Part shown: positions 1 to 8,248 of the stretch, piece by piece | Layout of the letters: every line of letters starts with the position of its first letter | Numbering within the stretch: position 1 is the stretch's first letter | Source of the DNA: an uncultured bacterium | Lineage (GTDB): Bacteria > Verrucomicrobiota > Lentisphaeria > Victivallales > UBA1829 | Length of the DNA stretch: 42,393 nt | Direction: 5' to 3' | Assembly (NCBI GenBank): GCA_902802585.1 | Contig: CADCMR010000003.1 | Coordinates: 1 to 42,393 of the forward strand | The notes under the pieces: model-generated | What the model saw: only the letters and a program-made list of their open reading frames with translations | Databases searched by the model: none | Told to the model about the DNA's origin: nothing | Made by a program: the position numbers and the translations under genes

Positions 1-171
1 GGACGGGGCTGGCAATGACTCAGAATCTGAAAAGCTACCATCTCCCCGAAAAATCATGAGAGAACCCCTAAAAGTTTTGTCAGAAACCGTCGAAGAGGCG
101 AAAATATCCCGCATCACATTGTTTGCCAGTCCGCCGCAAAAACATCCGGTCAAAGAAACAGAAATCCCCAT
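1..171 (-). CDS. Unidentified partial ORF downstream of miaA
   Basis: An open frame of 57 codons begins with ATG three bases after the miaA stop and runs off the left edge of the window. A GGAGG sequence lies inside the end of miaA, 11 bases before the ATG, which supports translation. The visible protein starts MGISVSLTGCFCGGLANN and contains no domain I recognise. It is not Hfq, the usual neighbour of miaA. It could be a real coupled gene or a chance open frame, since 171 bases is too short to judge. Confidence 0.3.
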   Translation of the reverse strand, partial: MGISVSLTGCFCGGLANNVMRDIFASSTVSDKTFRGSLMIFRGDGSFSDSESLPAPS

Positions 172-174
172 GAT

Positions 175-1092
175 TCAGTTTTCCTCCGGGACCTCAAGAA
201 TGACGGCTTCCTTATGGCGGCTCCGGAACCAGGTTGCCTGTCTGCGCGCGTACTGGCGCGTCGCAATCACGATGGATTCCAGCAGCTCGTCGCGGCTGAT
301 CTTTCCAGCGAGATAGTCGCCGATTTGGGCATAGCCGATCGCCTGCCATGCGGTCGGAGCCTGCAGAAGACCTTTTGCCAGCATGGCGCGCGCCTCCTCG
401 ATCCAGCCGGATTCCAGCATCGCGGCGGCGCGCCGGCGGATCCTGCGCACCAGGTCGGCGCGGTCGCGCACCAGCACGAACTGGGCGAACATCGGATCGG
501 GGGCGAAACCGCCGGATTGCAGTTCGGTAATCTGTCTGCCGGAAAGCAGAAAGACCTCGCGGGCCCGGATCAGCTTGCGCCGGTGCGGATAGAAACGCCT
601 GAAGTCATCCGGGCATTCGCGCTCCATTATGGACGCGAGTTCCGGGTAATGATCCTCGTTGTCGTACGCGGCGTCAAGCTCATCGCGCAAGCTCTGTTTC
701 GCGGGAAGGACGTCCAGCCCGTACACCAGCGCATGAAGATATAGCCCGCTGCCGCCCGCGACGACCGGGAGCCGTCCGCGCGCCCGTATCTCGCCGATGA
801 TGCGAAGGGCGTCCGTGCGGAACCGGAAAACGTCGGATTTCTCCGAAACGTCCATGGAGTCGATCAGATGATGCGGCACCAGGCGGCGTTCCTCCCCGGT
901 CGGCTTTGCCGTACCGATATCCAGCCCGCGGTAAAACTGCATGGAGTCCGCGGAAACGATTTCTCCGCCGCATTCGCGTGCGAGTGCGAACGCAAGCTCG
1001 GATTTCCCGGCGGCGGTCGGTCCCATGATAACGGGGATTCCGGGCGTCCGGCGGACTGCGTCAAGCAGGTTTCGCAGCGTCGCCGGCGTCAT
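175..1092 (-). CDS. miaA: tRNA dimethylallyltransferase MiaA
   Basis: This 305-residue protein is the cytoplasmic enzyme that transfers a dimethylallyl group to N6 of adenosine 37 in tRNAs reading UNN codons, the first step of ms2i6A formation. The P-loop GPTAAGKS is at residues 24-31, followed by the family sequence IVSADSMQFYRGLDIGTAKP. GGSGLYLHALVYG near residue 115 and the C-terminal TAWQAIGYAQ and RQYARRQATWFR are also typical. Length is normal for the family. The start overlaps the end of lspA by 32 bases, so the two genes are probably translated from one message that also carries the dksA-like gene. Confidence 0.96.
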   Translation of the reverse strand: MTPATLRNLLDAVRRTPGIPVIMGPTAAGKSELAFALARECGGEIVSADSMQFYRGLDIGTAKPTGEERRLVPHHLIDSMDVSEKSDVFRFRTDALRIIGEIRARGRLPVVAGGSGLYLHALVYGLDVLPAKQSLRDELDAAYDNEDHYPELASIMERECPDDFRRFYPHRRKLIRAREVFLLSGRQITELQSGGFAPDPMFAQFVLVRDRADLVRRIRRRAAAMLESGWIEEARAMLAKGLLQAPTAWQAIGYAQIGDYLAGKISRDELLESIVIATRQYARRQATWFRSRHKEAVILEVPEEN

Positions 1093-1624
1093 CCCGCTTT
1101 GCCCCGGATTTGTTTTCAGGACGGAAAAACGAGGAGATTACGAAGAGCGCCACGCCGCAGCAGATTGCCGAATCCGCCACGTTGAACGAGGGCCATTCGG
1201 CGGCGTCCCGCCAGTGGAACCGGAGGAAGTCGATGACCGCACCGTGCCAGAGACGGTCCGTGCAGTTGCCGACGATGCCGGACGCCACCATCAGCAGCGC
1301 GAAACAGCGTTCCGGCCAGCCCGCGGCGAGTTTCCGCAGGAAGATGATCAGCAGGACAAACGCCGCAATCGAGATCCCGAACGGAATCCACGGCATATTC
1401 TGGAACATGCCCCATGCCGCGCCTTTGTTCGTGACGTGCGTAAGGTCGAAAAATCCGGGGATGACGGTGACGCGTTCATGCAACGCGATGTTCCGCAGGA
1501 CCAGTATTTTGGTCACCTGGTCCAGGACCGCCAGAACCAGGGCGAACACGGCGGCGGCGAGGATAATGCGGCGTTCCCGGGACGATCCGGGCGACATGCG
1601 GGCTTCAGACGAAAACAGCTTCAT
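1061..1624 (-). CDS. lspA: Lipoprotein signal peptidase LspA
   Basis: This 187-residue inner-membrane aspartyl protease removes signal peptides from prolipoproteins. Four hydrophobic segments are visible. The two catalytic aspartates fall in GNCTDRLWHGAVIDF (Asp123) and FNVADSAI (Asp151). The family usually has GNLIDRL, so the NCTDRL form is a small variation. The N-terminus is slightly extended, and a start at Met10 is possible because neither ATG has a clear ribosome-binding site. A lipoprotein peptidase right after a dksA/traR-like gene is a familiar arrangement. The gene lies 105 bases downstream of the dksA-like gene and overlaps miaA. Confidence 0.95.
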   Translation of the reverse strand: MKLFSSEARMSPGSSRERRIILAAAVFALVLAVLDQVTKILVLRNIALHERVTVIPGFFDLTHVTNKGAAWGMFQNMPWIPFGISIAAFVLLIIFLRKLAAGWPERCFALLMVASGIVGNCTDRLWHGAVIDFLRFHWRDAAEWPSFNVADSAICCGVALFVISSFFRPENKSGAKRDDAGDAAKPA

Positions 1625-1729
1625 GAAAGACTGGACAATGATACGAGCAGACAGACGATGGACGACCCCCCGTGCGGAGGAGTCGGGAGCCGTTCATTTC
1701 CGCCGCACAGGTCCGCCGGACCGGGATGC

Positions 1730-2746
1730 TCAGCGGTGATGGATTTCGTGCGCTTCCTTGCGGGACTTGCATGCCACGCAGAAACGCGCGTAAGGTTTGA
1801 TTTTGAGGCGCGCCGGGCTGATCTCGTTGCCGCATTCGATGCAGATGCCGTATTCGTTTTCGTCGAGGCGGGTCAGCGCTTCGTCGATCATTTCGATCAC
1901 GGTGCCTTCATCGGACAGCAGCCCCAGCTCGAAATCGTGCTGGAAATTGTCGCTGCCGAGGTCGGCCATGTGCGTCGCCATGCCCGCGCCAGGTCCGGAT
2001 TTCCGGTTGGTCAGGGCGTCGGCGCGGTGAATGTTCAGCTGATCCATATAGCCGGCCCTCAGATCAAGCAGGAGGTCCCGGTAGAATTTCTTCATCTTCG
2101 AAGAAAGATGCGATTTCCGGATGACATGTCCGCTGGCTTCCGCCTGATTCTGGAACGCCGCGACTTCGGCCTTCGTGACGATTCTGCCATGGTGCGAAGC
2201 CTGGACGTCTTTATTTTTGTCGGCTTTTTTCTTGGCATTGAGCTGGACGGCGGTCTTTTTTCCCTCGGCTTTGACAGCGGGTTTGACAGGAGCTTTCTTC
2301 GCCGGGGCGGTCTTTTTCGCGGGAGCAGTCTTCTTCGCCGGGGCTTTCGCCTCAACCTTGACGGCTTTCTTCGCGGGAGCAGCTTTGACGGCAGACTTGA
2401 CAGGAGCCTTTGCAACGGCTTTCTTCGCCGGGACGGTCTTTTTCGCGGGTGCAGTCTTTTTCGCCGGGGCTTTCACCTCGACCTTGACGGCTTTCTTCGC
2501 CGATGCGGCTTTGACGGCGGGCTTGACAGGAGCCTTTGCAACAGCTTTCTTCGCCGGAGCAACCTTCTTCGCGGGTGCAGTCTTTTTCGCCGGGGCTTTC
2601 ACCTCGACCTTGACGGTCTTCTTCGCGGGAGCGGTCTTCTTCGCGGGTGCTTTGACAGGCGATCTGGCGGGAGAAGCCTTCGCAACAGTTTTCGCCAGCG
2701 GCTTGGAGGCCGATGTTTTGGCCTTCTTTTGTTCGTTCTTTTTCAT
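1730..2746 (-). CDS. DksA/TraR-type zinc-finger protein with long histone H1-like Lys/Ala/Pro tail
   Basis: The C-terminal part, about residues 185-338, is a DksA/TraR-family module: a helical region and a C4 zinc finger with Cys302, Cys305, Cys323 and Cys326 (CIECG and RFCVACK). DksA-like proteins bind the RNA polymerase secondary channel. The first 180 residues are an extremely basic, low-complexity Lys/Ala/Pro/Val tail of the PAKK type found in bacterial H1-like proteins. The tail holds a 42-residue tandem repeat whose [12 protein letters not shown] starts are at residues 45, 87 and 129; the third copy is shortened. The family is normally about 120-170 residues, so the tail doubles the length. 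A strong AGGAG precedes the ATG. DNA or RNA binding by the tail is an inference. Confidence 0.88.
   Translation of the reverse strand: MKKNEQKKAKTSASKPLAKTVAKASPARSPVKAPAKKTAPAKKTVKVEVKAPAKKTAPAKKVAPAKKAVAKAPVKPAVKAASAKKAVKVEVKAPAKKTAPAKKTVPAKKAVAKAPVKSAVKAAPAKKAVKVEAKAPAKKTAPAKKTAPAKKAPVKPAVKAEGKKTAVQLNAKKKADKNKDVQASHHGRIVTKAEVAAFQNQAEASGHVIRKSHLSSKMKKFYRDLLLDLRAGYMDQLNIHRADALTNRKSGPGAGMATHMADLGSDNFQHDFELGLLSDEGTVIEMIDEALTRLDENEYGICIECGNEISPARLKIKPYARFCVACKSRKEAHEIHHR
2222..2620 (-). repeat. 126-bp in-frame tandem repeat in the dksA-like gene
   Basis: Three copies of a 42-codon unit encode the [17 protein letters not shown] pattern, with protein starts at residues 45, 87 and 129. The copies are close at the DNA level, and the third lacks a few codons. 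Limits are approximate. Such a repeat can change copy number by slippage or recombination. Confidence 0.75.
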
Positions 2747-2883
2747 CTGTTACAACTCCTGGGGATTTCGGCTGTCAGCGGCCGGATCAATGTGTTTTTA
2801 GATTCGATTCATTCTTCCGGACCGGCGGTTCCTTTTTTCGCCGGATGAAAGATTGCGGTCCGCAAAAAATCATCGAACTATTT

Positions 2884-2911
2884 AAAATAGCACGAAAAGC
2901 ATCATAATCAA
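2884..2911 (-). promoter_or_regulatory. Promoter of dksA-lspA-miaA
   Basis: On the minus strand TTGATT (-35) and TATTTT (-10) are separated by 16 bases. This predicts a leader of about 130 bases before the dksA-like start. Confidence 0.5.
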
Positions 2912-2921
2912 GTCTGATGAA

Positions 2922-2949
2922 TTGAAAAAAAAGGTTTTCGCCGTATATT
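2922..2949 (+). promoter_or_regulatory. Divergent + strand promoter
   Basis: TTGAAA (2922-2927) and TATATT (2944-2949) are separated by 16 bases, the same layout as other promoters in this window. No convincing protein gene follows before the insertion site, so the transcript may be non-coding or may have belonged to something now displaced. Confidence 0.5.
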
Positions 2950-3000
2950 TTATCGTGCTGTCATTTAAAAAAATAAACGCACGGGGAGAAAAGCGGGGAT

Positions 3001-3045
3001 GTGTTTCGTCTGATAAAGAGGGGACGTGCGTTTCGTCTGACAAAC
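3001..3045 (+). repeat. Two tandem copies of a TTTCGTCTGA-containing unit
   Basis: GTTTCGTCTGATAAAG at about 3002 and GTTTCGTCTGACAAAC at about 3029 lie 27 bases apart, downstream of the + strand promoter. The second copy can fold as CGTTT/AAACG around the core. Function unknown. Confidence 0.6.
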
Positions 3046-3102
3046 GAAAACAGTTTAACCCGGAATCCGGGAGAAGTAGCGTCCCCCCGGAAAACGGGTA
3101 CG

Positions 3103-3144
3103 AAAAAGGCGGGCTCCTGCCCAACCAAGAAACAGGAGTCCGCC
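3103..3144 (-). terminator. Original groEL rho-independent terminator, now displaced
   Basis: Read on the minus strand, GGCGGACTCCTG pairs with CAGGAGCCCGCC around a 13-base loop and is followed by TTTTT. It lies 44 bases past the left copy of the groEL stop-codon sequence. Before insertion it would have sat directly behind groEL. Confidence 0.8.
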
Positions 3145-3187
3145 GATGTTTTAGCGTTTCAGGGAACGCGGGGCGAAGTAATCCGAA

Positions 3188-3199
3188 TTACATCATGCC
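3188..3199 (+). repeat. attL core
   Basis: TTACATCATGCC, a perfect copy of the right-end core. To its left lies host DNA containing the old groEL terminator; to its right lies the integrase gene. Confidence 0.8.
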
Positions 3200-3212
3200 T
3201 GTAAATTTTCTT

Positions 3213-3221
3213 GCTCAAAAG
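3213..3221 (+). repeat. Candidate integrase arm site, left
   Basis: GCTCAAAAG occurs 13 bases inside the left core and again at 11223-11231, 23 bases inside the right core, in the same orientation. In the circular form the two would flank the core. An integrase-binding role is an inference. Confidence 0.4.
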
Positions 3222-3244
3222 TAAGAGATTTTTCTGTTTTGTGC

Positions 3245-3272
3245 TTGTAATTCCCGTTTTCGATGCTATTTT
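3245..3272 (+). promoter_or_regulatory. Integrase promoter
   Basis: TTGTAA (3245-3250) and TATTTT (3267-3272) are separated by 16 bases, about 45 bases before the integrase start. AAAGGA lies just ahead of the ATG. Confidence 0.5.
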
Positions 3273-3322
3273 ATACCTAACACAACTAAACACGCGCAAA
3301 CAAGCAAAAGGAACGGCGAATA

Positions 3323-4720
3323 ATGGCACGAACGACACGAGGACGGCTTTATAAACGAGGGAAGAAGGGAAACTATTATCTCCAGTATTACCAAAACGGT
3401 ATAGAGCACCGCGAAGCCCTACGAGACGAACACGGCGAACCGATAACCGCCGCCGATGCCGCAAGAGCCGCCGCGGATCGGATTCTTGCACCGCTACGCT
3501 TTAAGGATGATGCGCAGAAGCTCCGAACGCTTGTAAGCGAGCTTTCCTCTTTGGAAAAGAAAGCGGAAGATGCTACCGCCGCATTGAAAAACAAGACCGC
3601 GACGCTTGAAAACGCCTGGGAATGCTTTTTGAAATGCCCGTCTTGCCCGGACACCTACACAAGATACGGGCAGACCGAACCGCCGCACGACAGCCGCGCG
3701 TATATCTCCAGGGGTTATTATCGGAGTTTTGTTTCTTGGATGCAGGAACATCACCCCGAAATCATTCTTTTAAGCGAAGTTTCCGAAGATATAGCGCAAG
3801 AATACATTAACACGCTGAAAGAAAAGTACGGATCAAACGGGCGGCCAGTAAACGAAAGATTGCGAATACTGAAACAGATTTTTTTCTCCATGCTGGAAGA
3901 TGAAAAAATCGTTATGCCGCGCGATCCGTTCAAAAGGATAAGACGGCTCAAAACTTTTACAACCACGAAAGACGCGCTTACGATAGAAGAAGTACAGCGG
4001 CTTGTATGTGCCGCCAAAGATGCCGAAATGCGGAGACTTGTTTTAATCGGATTTTGTACCGGCTTGCGGCTTGGGGATTGCTGTACGCTCCAATGGGGAG
4101 AAGTGGATTTAGTAAGGCGCGTTATTTCACGGATTCCGAATAAAATGTGCGACCGCGTACAGAACCCGGAGAATGTACGAGTAAAAGTAGGGATTCCCGC
4201 CCTTTTGATGAACGAGCTTTTAACGATTCCAGCAGAACAGCGAACCGGCCCGGTATTGCCTCATTTGTGCGAACAGTACAACGAGCTCCACACGGGAATT
4301 TATAAACAGATCAGAGCGCTTTTTAAGAGCGCAAAAATCGTTACCGTCAAGCCAGGGAGCAAAGACGCGCAACACCCGCACGGAATCATTATAAAGGGCT
4401 TTCATTCGCTCCGGCATACCTTTGTCAGTTTGAGCGCCGAAGCCGGGGCCCCGCAACACGTTATACAGCGGATTGTCGGGCATAGTTCGCCCTTGATGAC
4501 GATGCACTATACACACCTGGGAAACGCCGATCTTTTAAAAAGCGCCGACAGCTTGCCAGCCCTTCCCCTGGAGACACCGACCGACGAGGCCGCCGCCGTG
4601 ATTGATGTTTCGCCGCTGGACGATCAGACGGAACGCGACCGGGCAGAACTCCGGGCGCTTGTCGATACCATGCCGCCGGATCAAATCCGGGAAATACTGA
4701 ATCATTACCGGGGAGCGTGA
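3323..4720 (+). CDS. Tyrosine recombinase (integrase)
   Basis: This 465-residue site-specific recombinase is expected to integrate and, with an excisionase, excise the element. The catalytic domain is complete: Arg249 in TGLRLGDC, His361 and Arg364 in HSLRHTFVSL, His387 in VGHSS and the nucleophile Tyr396 in MHYTHLG. Residues 110-215 look like the SAM-like core-binding domain and residues 1-60 like an arm-binding domain. CFLKCPSC (Cys101, Cys105, Cys108) near the start of the core-binding region is unusual. The gene sits 123 bases inside the left att core, the normal place for an integrase, and ends three bases before the next gene. Confidence 0.95.
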   Translation: MARTTRGRLYKRGKKGNYYLQYYQNGIEHREALRDEHGEPITAADAARAAADRILAPLRFKDDAQKLRTLVSELSSLEKKAEDATAALKNKTATLENAWECFLKCPSCPDTYTRYGQTEPPHDSRAYISRGYYRSFVSWMQEHHPEIILLSEVSEDIAQEYINTLKEKYGSNGRPVNERLRILKQIFFSMLEDEKIVMPRDPFKRIRRLKTFTTTKDALTIEEVQRLVCAAKDAEMRRLVLIGFCTGLRLGDCCTLQWGEVDLVRRVISRIPNKMCDRVQNPENVRVKVGIPALLMNELLTIPAEQRTGPVLPHLCEQYNELHTGIYKQIRALFKSAKIVTVKPGSKDAQHPHGIIIKGFHSLRHTFVSLSAEAGAPQHVIQRIVGHSSPLMTMHYTHLGNADLLKSADSLPALPLETPTDEAAAVIDVSPLDDQTERDRAELRALVDTMPPDQIREILNHYRGA

Positions 4721-4723
4721 ACC

Positions 4724-5572
4724 ATGAACGAAATAAAAGAGTATCTTTCCAGTGTAAAAAAACGGCTTGAAATCATTCTTGATCTTGCGACATATTTGCC
4801 CGTAAAAACGCCCTTTTTCTGGGGAGACGAGGTAATAACGCGCCTATCAGATCAAGACCGAGAGACCTTTAAAAGCTATCAATCAGCCGCCCGACAGAAT
4901 CAAGAAAACGTTACGGAATGCAAAAAGACGATAGGGAAACGCCTGGATTACTGCATAAAGCAAGCCGCAAGCGTCGAACCGCCAGCAGACGAAACGCCGC
5001 TTTTAATGGTTTACGGCTTGTTTGATGAAACATTACGGCTTTCCGCGCTTGCTATGCAATCTGTAGCGCTTTCCGATAGGATCGCCCGCTTGCTGGAGAA
5101 ATATAGCGACGAAGAAAAGACCGCCGCCGCACGTCAGTACCAGGATAATGCAGAAAAAGCGCTCCTTGACGCGATCCGCGAAGAAGGAACCGCGATCCTT
5201 GACGCGATCCGCGAAGAAGGAACCGCCACGCGGGAAATGATAGGAGATCAGCACCGCCACGCCTGGGAACGCTGGGCCACTGTTCCCGAATGTGTACGCG
5301 CTATTGTGGATATGGCAAAGATCGAAAAAGCCGACGGGAAAAATATTTCTCTACCAGGGAATGAAAACACGTTACGGATTAAAATTTCAAACTGGTTAAA
5401 TGAGCACGGAAAGCGCCGGGAAGGAACGCAGAAAAAACCGTATTTTCAGACCGCAGATATAGCAGATGCCGCAGGAGTTTTTTATAAAGAATTTGAGCCC
5501 GTTCAATATCTCCGGGAGTTTGAAAAAATCGGCATTCCCGCCGAACGCATACCGAAACCAAAAAAGAAATAA
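4724..5572 (+). CDS. Unknown protein with internal duplicated segment, co-transcribed with integrase
   Basis: The 282-residue product is soluble, charged and mostly helical. I do not recognise its family. LDAIREEGTA occurs twice (about residues 148-157 and 159-168) because of a perfect 33-base tandem duplication. Residues 205-282 look like a separate small domain ending in a Lys-rich tail (PKPKKK). The start follows the integrase stop by three bases and has GGGGAG ahead of it, so the two genes should be translationally coupled. A strong terminator follows. A role tied to integration or control is possible from position alone, but nothing in the protein shows it. Confidence 0.8.
   Translation: MNEIKEYLSSVKKRLEIILDLATYLPVKTPFFWGDEVITRLSDQDRETFKSYQSAARQNQENVTECKKTIGKRLDYCIKQAASVEPPADETPLLMVYGLFDETLRLSALAMQSVALSDRIARLLEKYSDEEKTAAARQYQDNAEKALLDAIREEGTAILDAIREEGTATREMIGDQHRHAWERWATVPECVRAIVDMAKIEKADGKNISLPGNENTLRIKISNWLNEHGKRREGTQKKPYFQTADIADAAGVFYKEFEPVQYLREFEKIGIPAERIPKPKKK
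5164..5226 (+). repeat. 33-base tandem duplication
   Basis: Thirty identical bases at 5164-5193 recur at 5197-5226. The unit is in frame (11 codons), so copy-number change would keep the reading frame. Confidence 0.85.
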
Positions 5573-5583
5573 ACTCGAAAATG

Positions 5584-5690
5584 GTTTTAGAGGAGTTTTA
5601 GAGGAATTATAAAAAAATAGTGCTGTTTTTGAGCTGGAGACGCACCGCCACGCGCACCGTCTCCGGCTTTTTTTAGAGGGTTTTAGAGGG
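5584..5690 (+). repeat. Two pairs of TTTTAGAGG repeats flanking a terminator
   Basis: GTTTTAGAGG occurs at 5584-5593 and 5595-5604 (period 11). TTTTAGAGGG occurs at 5671-5680 and 5681-5690 (period 10). A related TTTTTTAGAG is at 8330-8339. Helical phasing suggests protein binding sites; the role is unknown. Confidence 0.5.
5632..5674 (+). terminator. Terminator of the integrase transcript
   Basis: GCTGGAGACG (5633-5642) pairs with CGTCTCCGGC (5658-5667), allowing one G-T pair, and is followed by seven T. Confidence 0.85.
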
Positions 5691-5749
5691 GGCATAGTAC
5701 ATTTTCGGCAGTTCCAACACGCAACAAAAAACGCAAGGAGATGCCAAAA

Positions 5750-6079
5750 ATGGAAATCAGAACCAAGATCACGCCGCAAGTGATCGCCGCCGCCACTGGA
5801 TTACTGCAACCCTTCATCCCCGATCTTTCCCCGCAGGGGCTTGTTTCAGCCTTGAAGGAGTACAACGCCAGCAAGCCGAAGCCGGAGCCGGATAATCGGC
5901 CCATGACCCGCCAAGAGGCCGCCGAGCTGCTGAAGTGCTCCAGAAACACGATCAGCCACTATCTTTCAATCGGCAAGCTCCGCAAGATCACGCTTACAGC
6001 AAGATCATGCCGGATCGATCCCGCGAGTGTTCGCGCCCTGCTTTCCGGGGAGACCGCCAGCGCCAGCCAGGAAGGATAA
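5750..6079 (+). CDS. Excisionase-like helix-turn-helix protein
   Basis: This protein of about 109 residues carries a winged helix-turn-helix of the excisionase/MerR type (HTH_17): MTRQEAAELLKCSRNTISHY, then LSIGKLRKI and a strand with RSCRIDPASVRALL. Such proteins bend att DNA and direct excision, or regulate transcription. AAGGAG lies directly against an ATG at 5741 but nine bases before the ATG at 5750, so 5750 is the better start. The stop is six bases before the primase-helicase gene, so the two are an operon. Confidence 0.75.
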   Translation: MEIRTKITPQVIAAATGLLQPFIPDLSPQGLVSALKEYNASKPKPEPDNRPMTRQEAAELLKCSRNTISHYLSIGKLRKITLTARSCRIDPASVRALLSGETASASQEG

Positions 6080-6085
6080 GCCGCG

Positions 6086-8248
6086 ATGCACACGCAAGAC
6101 GATATAGCCCGATACTTGTGCGCGCTTTCGGCAGACTGCCCCCGCGATTCCTGGATAGAGATCATGAGCGCTTTTAAGTCAGCCGGGGGCGATTACGAAA
6201 CTTTCCGCGCCTGGAGTGCCACCGCGCCGCACCGATTCGACGCGAACAACTGCACAAGCACCTGGAACAGCCTCACGCCGTCCGGGAATCCCGAAGGGGC
6301 CGCCGGGATGCTCCGTAAATGGGCGAAAGAAGCCGGGGCCACCGTCGACGATCAGCCGCGCCGAGCCAGGAAAGCACCGACGGCCCCGCCGCTACCGCCG
6401 CCCATCCCTGGAGCGATCCCACCGCCGCCACCGCCGCCGTCAGCGCCAGGAAACACCGGCCTGCAGGGGTATAAACCGGGCTTTCCGACGGGGGCCGCGC
6501 TCCGCCCTTCCCCTGGAGCGAACACCGCGCCGAAAAGATTGATCGAACAGAGTGCCGAACACCGTGCCCAGGCTTTGCCATACCTTGAAAAGCGAGGCAT
6601 TACCGCCGCCACCGCCGAACGTTTCAAGATAGGCTATGCCGAACATTTCGAGCTTGCCGGAACCCACGAACCGCGCATTATTATCCCTTACCCTGGAGCG
6701 GAACCGCCGTATTTTGTAGCCCGCAGACTTTCAGCGGCCGGAGACAAGGACGGGAAAAAGTATCTGTACCCGGCAGGGGTAAAAAAGCCGCTGTTCAATT
6801 TGCCCGCCCTCACGAGCGGCGAAAAGGCCGTTTTTATAACAGAGGGGCAGATCGACGCGATGACGCTTGAACAGCAGGGCGGGGCCGCCGTCGCAAGCAA
6901 CGAAGAAAGCCAAATTATAAACGCGATCAGAACCGAGAAGGATTTAACGGCACAGATTTTTATAATCGTTCCCGACGATGACCGAACCGGAAAAAATAAG
7001 GCTTTCGCAAAAATCGAAGCGCTGAAAAAGGCCGGATTTCAAGCGTATATTTACCGCATTCCCGAAGGGTATCACGATGTAAACGATTTTTTCTTGAAGG
7101 CCGGGGCCGATGCGTTTGCCGCCTGGATCGCGTCAGCGAAATGCCCTCTTTTACAATACTGCGTCGATTTTGCCGACGTGCAGGATGATCCACCGGAATT
7201 GCCGCCGCTTTTGATCCATGATATTCTGCGATGCGGCGAAAAGATGCTTATTTCGGGGCCGTCGAAGGCCGGAAAGACCTGGTTTTTAATTCAAATGGCG
7301 CTTGACATTTCCACCGGGCACGCCTGGTATGGTTATCAGTGCGAGAAAGCCCCGATTTTATATCTCAATCTCGAACTGAAAACGAACGCTTTCAGAAAAC
7401 GGATTATAGATGTATCTCAACGGCTGGGCTTGCGCGTCGATTATAAAATCTTCCACGTCGTGAACCTTTGCGACCTCGAAAAGCAGTATAAAGACGATCT
7501 CGGACGATTGATCTTTTCAATAATTGAGCTTGCAAGAGCGATTAAGGCCAGGGCCATTTTCATTGATCCCATTTACAAATGCGGCCTTGAAGATGAGAAC
7601 AGCGCCAAAGACGTTTCGAAATTCTGCCGCCTACTGGATGAAATGACGGACGAAACCGGGGCCGCCGTGATTTACTGCCACCATTTTTCGAAGGGCTTGC
7701 AATACGAAAAAAACGCGATCGATCGCGCCAGCGGATCGGGAGTATTCGCCAGGGATGCGGATGCGATTGTAACGCTTTCAGAGCTTGAAGCCCCGGACGG
7801 CTACCGGATCGAAGCCACCTTGCGAGGATTCAAAAGGCCGGGGCCGCTTTCGATCCGGTTTGAACATCCTTTACACGTTCTCGCGCCGGAGCTGAACGAC
7901 TGCCCGCTGAAAGGATCGAAGCCGCCGCGCCAGGGGAAAGGAACCGGGCGTGTAGATTATGCCGTTCTTGATGATGCGTCGAAAAAAGTAATCCTCGATG
8001 AAGCCGCAAAAATCTGCCCATGCAAAAAGACGGCTTTTGTTGATGCCATAGCAGACCGAATATCCCAGGGGAAAAACCGCGCCGGAGAGCTGGTAACGCA
8101 GATGATCACCGCCGGGGTGCTTATCTGCACGAGAGACGCAAAGAACAACAACACAAAAATGATCTCGATCCCGCCGCCGGAGCCCGACGAGGCCGACGAG
8201 GAACCCGACGAAGAACCCGCCGACTTGATCGATTATGACAGCGTTTGA
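6086..8248 (+). CDS. Primase-helicase replication protein (PriCT-2, TOPRIM, RecA-like ATPase)
   Basis: This 720-residue protein is probably the element's own replication initiator. Residues 1-85 match the primase C-terminal PriCT-2 type (SWIEIMSAFKSAGGDYETF). Residues 95-120 are a proline-rich linker. Residues 155-350 are a DnaG-like catalytic core without zinc finger, with TOPRIM motifs ITEGQIDAM (Glu253) and VPDDD (297-299). Residues 370-600 form a RecA/RepA-like hexameric helicase domain with Walker A GPSKAGKT (391-398), Walker B AIFIDPIYK and YCHHFSKG. The tail is acidic. Phage satellites such as SaPIs carry comparable primase-helicase genes beside their origin. The following 150 bases are rich in repeats. 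Confidence 0.88.
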   Translation: MHTQDDIARYLCALSADCPRDSWIEIMSAFKSAGGDYETFRAWSATAPHRFDANNCTSTWNSLTPSGNPEGAAGMLRKWAKEAGATVDDQPRRARKAPTAPPLPPPIPGAIPPPPPPPSAPGNTGLQGYKPGFPTGAALRPSPGANTAPKRLIEQSAEHRAQALPYLEKRGITAATAERFKIGYAEHFELAGTHEPRIIIPYPGAEPPYFVARRLSAAGDKDGKKYLYPAGVKKPLFNLPALTSGEKAVFITEGQIDAMTLEQQGGAAVASNEESQIINAIRTEKDLTAQIFIIVPDDDRTGKNKAFAKIEALKKAGFQAYIYRIPEGYHDVNDFFLKAGADAFAAWIASAKCPLLQYCVDFADVQDDPPELPPLLIHDILRCGEKMLISGPSKAGKTWFLIQMALDISTGHAWYGYQCEKAPILYLNLELKTNAFRKRIIDVSQRLGLRVDYKIFHVVNLCDLEKQYKDDLGRLIFSIIELARAIKARAIFIDPIYKCGLEDENSAKDVSKFCRLLDEMTDETGAAVIYCHHFSKGLQYEKNAIDRASGSGVFARDADAIVTLSELEAPDGYRIEATLRGFKRPGPLSIRFEHPLHVLAPELNDCPLKGSKPPRQGKGTGRVDYAVLDDASKKVILDEAAKICPCKKTAFVDAIADRISQGKNRAGELVTQMITAGVLICTRDAKNNNTKMISIPPPEPDEADEEPDEEPADLIDYDSV

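Larger units (their letters stand above)
2747..3322. other. Intergenic region holding divergent promoters, old groEL terminator, attL and integrase promoter
   Basis: This 576-base stretch has no convincing gene. From left to right it holds the dksA leader, the dksA promoter, a divergent + strand promoter with a tandem repeat downstream, the displaced groEL terminator, the left attachment core and the integrase promoter. Bases up to 3187 are host sequence; bases from about 3200 belong to the inserted element. Confidence 0.7.

Noticed and set aside
941..2848. Very long + strand frame opposite lspA and dksA
   Set aside because: Shadow of the minus-strand genes; the product is an artefact of GC-rich codon structure.
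3001..3204. 67-codon frame starting with GTG before and across attL
   Set aside because: It crosses the insertion junction and has no recognisable protein features.
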